Source: SXRF01 sp038043465
Lineage (GTDB): Bacteria > Pseudomonadota > Alphaproteobacteria > Rickettsiales > SXRF01
Assembly (NCBI GenBank): GCA_038043465.1
Contig: JBBTBX010000021.1
Coordinates: 12,301-76,300 of the forward strand
DNA length: 64,000 bases
Direction: 5' to 3'
In this document: in pieces, positions 63,103-64,000 of the stretch
How positions within the stretch are numbered: position 1 is the stretch's first letter
Layout: the number at the start of each line of letters is the position of its first letter
The notes under the pieces: model-generated
Seen by the model: only the letters and a program-made list of their open reading frames with translations
Told to the model about the DNA's origin: nothing
Databases searched by the model: none
Position numbers and translations under genes: made by a program

Positions 63103-63240
63103 AGCCCTCATCCCTCACTAGAATCAAGCTCTAGCAAGCCTTAGCGTTGCTTTATCGCCAACTTCATCCCTCTGCCATCCCTCACCAAGCCCTCAGCAAC
63201 CCCCACGACATCCCCCCCATCATTTGCCAGCTTGTCATCC
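63103..63240. repeat. C-rich intergenic region with CATCCCTC repeats
   Basis: Gene-free stretch in which CATCCCTCAC occurs at 63109-63118 and 63176-63185, and CATCCCTCT at 63165-63173; related ACATCCCCCCC and TCATCCG copies follow, and the same word occurs at 61717-61726. CTAGA at 63118-63122 and TCTAG at 63130-63134 form a small palindrome. Direct repeats next to a replication gene could be iterons or regulator sites. Confidence 0.4.
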
Positions 63241-63286
63241 GAACAGTTCACACAAGCTGGCTGTTCCTTCACCAACGGAGGATAAT

Positions 63287-63517
63287 ATGAACGACAAACC
63301 AATCTCAACATTTGATGAAATCTGCCATCTGACCATTGAAATTATGCGCAAGATGGATATGGAAACATTGCTGCAACTGAAAAAGCAGGCATCTGCCGAG
63401 CTTGATCGTGCCAGGCTAACCAAGGGCTGCATAGAGCTGGCACTTTCTCTCAAAAATTCCGACCGAGAAAACAACCTCAAACAAGCCGAATCAGTCCAAC
63501 CAAGTTTGCTGGATTAG
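63287..63517 (+). CDS. small phage protein of unknown function
   Basis: A 76-residue, mostly helical protein with no recognised family. Its opening NDKPISTFDEICHLTIEIMRK and acidic/basic helix ETLLQLKKQASAELDRARL suggest a small regulator or assembly factor. GGAGGA stands 4 bases before the ATG at 63287, which is preferred to an upstream in-frame Met at 63224. It precedes the replication gene by 10 bases. Confidence 0.65.
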   Translation: MNDKPISTFDEICHLTIEIMRKMDMETLLQLKKQASAELDRARLTKGCIELALSLKNSDRENNLKQAESVQPSLLD

Positions 63518-63527
63518 GGATCGAAAA

Positions 63528-64000
63528 GTGTCAATTGAATGGTACAGGGTTTATCACGGTATGCCAGAAGATGCAAAACTCAAGGTGATTGCGCGGCGCA
63601 GCAATCAGCTTATGACGCATGTGGTCACAGTGTGGCTATGCGTTCTTGATTCAGCCTCGCGGAATAATCCGCGGGGAACGGTAAAGTTGGATTCCGAACA
63701 GATTGCAGTGGTGCAGGATATTGACCAAGCAATCGTGGAATCCATCCTTGCTGCCTTTTATGAAAAGGGAATGATTGACCAAAATCACCACTTAAGTGGA
63801 TGGGAAAAAAGGCAATATGCCACTTCTGCGGAACGAGTGCAAAAGCATCGTGAGAGCAAGAAACAGGATGTAACACCATGTAACACTGTGCAACGCAATG
63901 TAACATCTGGTAACGGCGAGAAACAGAAAAACGACAAAAACGCACCAGATACAGATACAGATACAGATACAGATACAGATACAGATACAGATACAGATAC
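63528..64000 (+). CDS. phage replication-initiation-type protein (3' end cut by window)
   Basis: An open frame from a GTG at 63528 runs off the right edge, at least 157 codons. It opens SIEWYRVYHGMPEDAKLKVI and continues LMTHVVTVWLCVLDSASRNN, DQAIVESILAAFYEKGMIDQ and a GWEKRQYATSAERVQKHRESK segment. This is the winged-helix N-terminal layout of phage replication (O-like/DnaT-like) proteins. The final visible codons are a run of Asp-Thr from a GATACA repeat, a linker common in such proteins. The ribosome binding site is weak (GGGATC). Confidence 0.65.
   Translation, partial: MSIEWYRVYHGMPEDAKLKVIARRSNQLMTHVVTVWLCVLDSASRNNPRGTVKLDSEQIAVVQDIDQAIVESILAAFYEKGMIDQNHHLSGWEKRQYATSAERVQKHRESKKQDVTPCNTVQRNVTSGNGEKQKNDKNAPDTDTDTDTDTDTDTDTD
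63948..64000 (+). repeat. GATACA hexanucleotide microsatellite
   Basis: The hexamer GATACA repeats eight full times plus a partial copy to the window edge, encoding an Asp-Thr linker. A change in copy number keeps the frame, but the run probably continues beyond the window so its full size is unknown. Confidence 0.9.

Overview
The window looks like part of an alphaproteobacterial chromosome (positions 1 to about 21.5 kb) followed by a large prophage or prophage-like island (about 21.55 kb to beyond 64 kb). The chromosomal part carries nuoL-nuoM-nuoN-birA-coaX-rnj, then mce-DUF1467-proS-tfoX-like-lolC-lolD, then dnaE, motA, rarA, uppP and two small genes. This order is typical of Alphaproteobacteria. 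motA points to a motile cell, and lolCD to a Gram-negative envelope. Base composition is moderate by eye. Short palindromic repeats with TGTCAT/ATGACA ends lie between genes at about 3.4, 8.7 and 20.0 kb, and a tandem-repeat insert sits in frame inside dnaE.

The prophage is a mosaic. Its left part holds a C5 cytosine methyltransferase gene with a second plausible coding frame inside it, a two-gene module with an XRE-ImmA/IrrE protein, a DUF3768 gene and a segment resembling the phage lambda cos site. Next come two ParB-like genes (one fused to a methyltransferase domain), a HAD-like protein, a second methyltransferase and the packaging and head genes: Nu1-like TerS, GpA-like TerL, gpW-like joiner, lambda-type portal, fused protease-capsid and DUF2190. 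The tail genes (about 35.1-48.1 kb, richer in GC) end in a set matching gene transfer agent gp12-gp15: DUF2460, DUF2163, NlpC/P60 and a TIM-barrel megatron protein. A Fic gene with its own promoter-like box, palindrome and terminator interrupts that set.

Lysis genes follow (XhlA-like protein, GTA-type holin, and a GH24 endolysin split by a +1 frameshift). Then comes a likely lysogenic-conversion region: an acyltransferase remnant, two O-acyltransferase genes, and an apparent operon of an HlyC-type toxin acyltransferase, a secreted protein of unknown role and a 2608-residue RTX protein with an N-terminal M23 peptidase domain. At the right edge are a UmuD-like S24 regulator, a divergent early operon with an operator-like array, a C-rich repeat region and the start of a replication-type gene running off the window in a GATACA repeat. 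No integrase, tRNA, rRNA or CRISPR array was seen; the integrase is probably past the right end.

The observations most worth a second look are the prophage HlyC/secreted protein/M23-RTX operon, the two overlapping reading frames in the methyltransferase gene, the self-contained Fic cassette, the ParB/methyltransferase cluster next to the cos-like site, and the structured leader with an 18-codon ORF ahead of the RRM gene. All assignments come from reading motifs and recalled family patterns; no database search was run.
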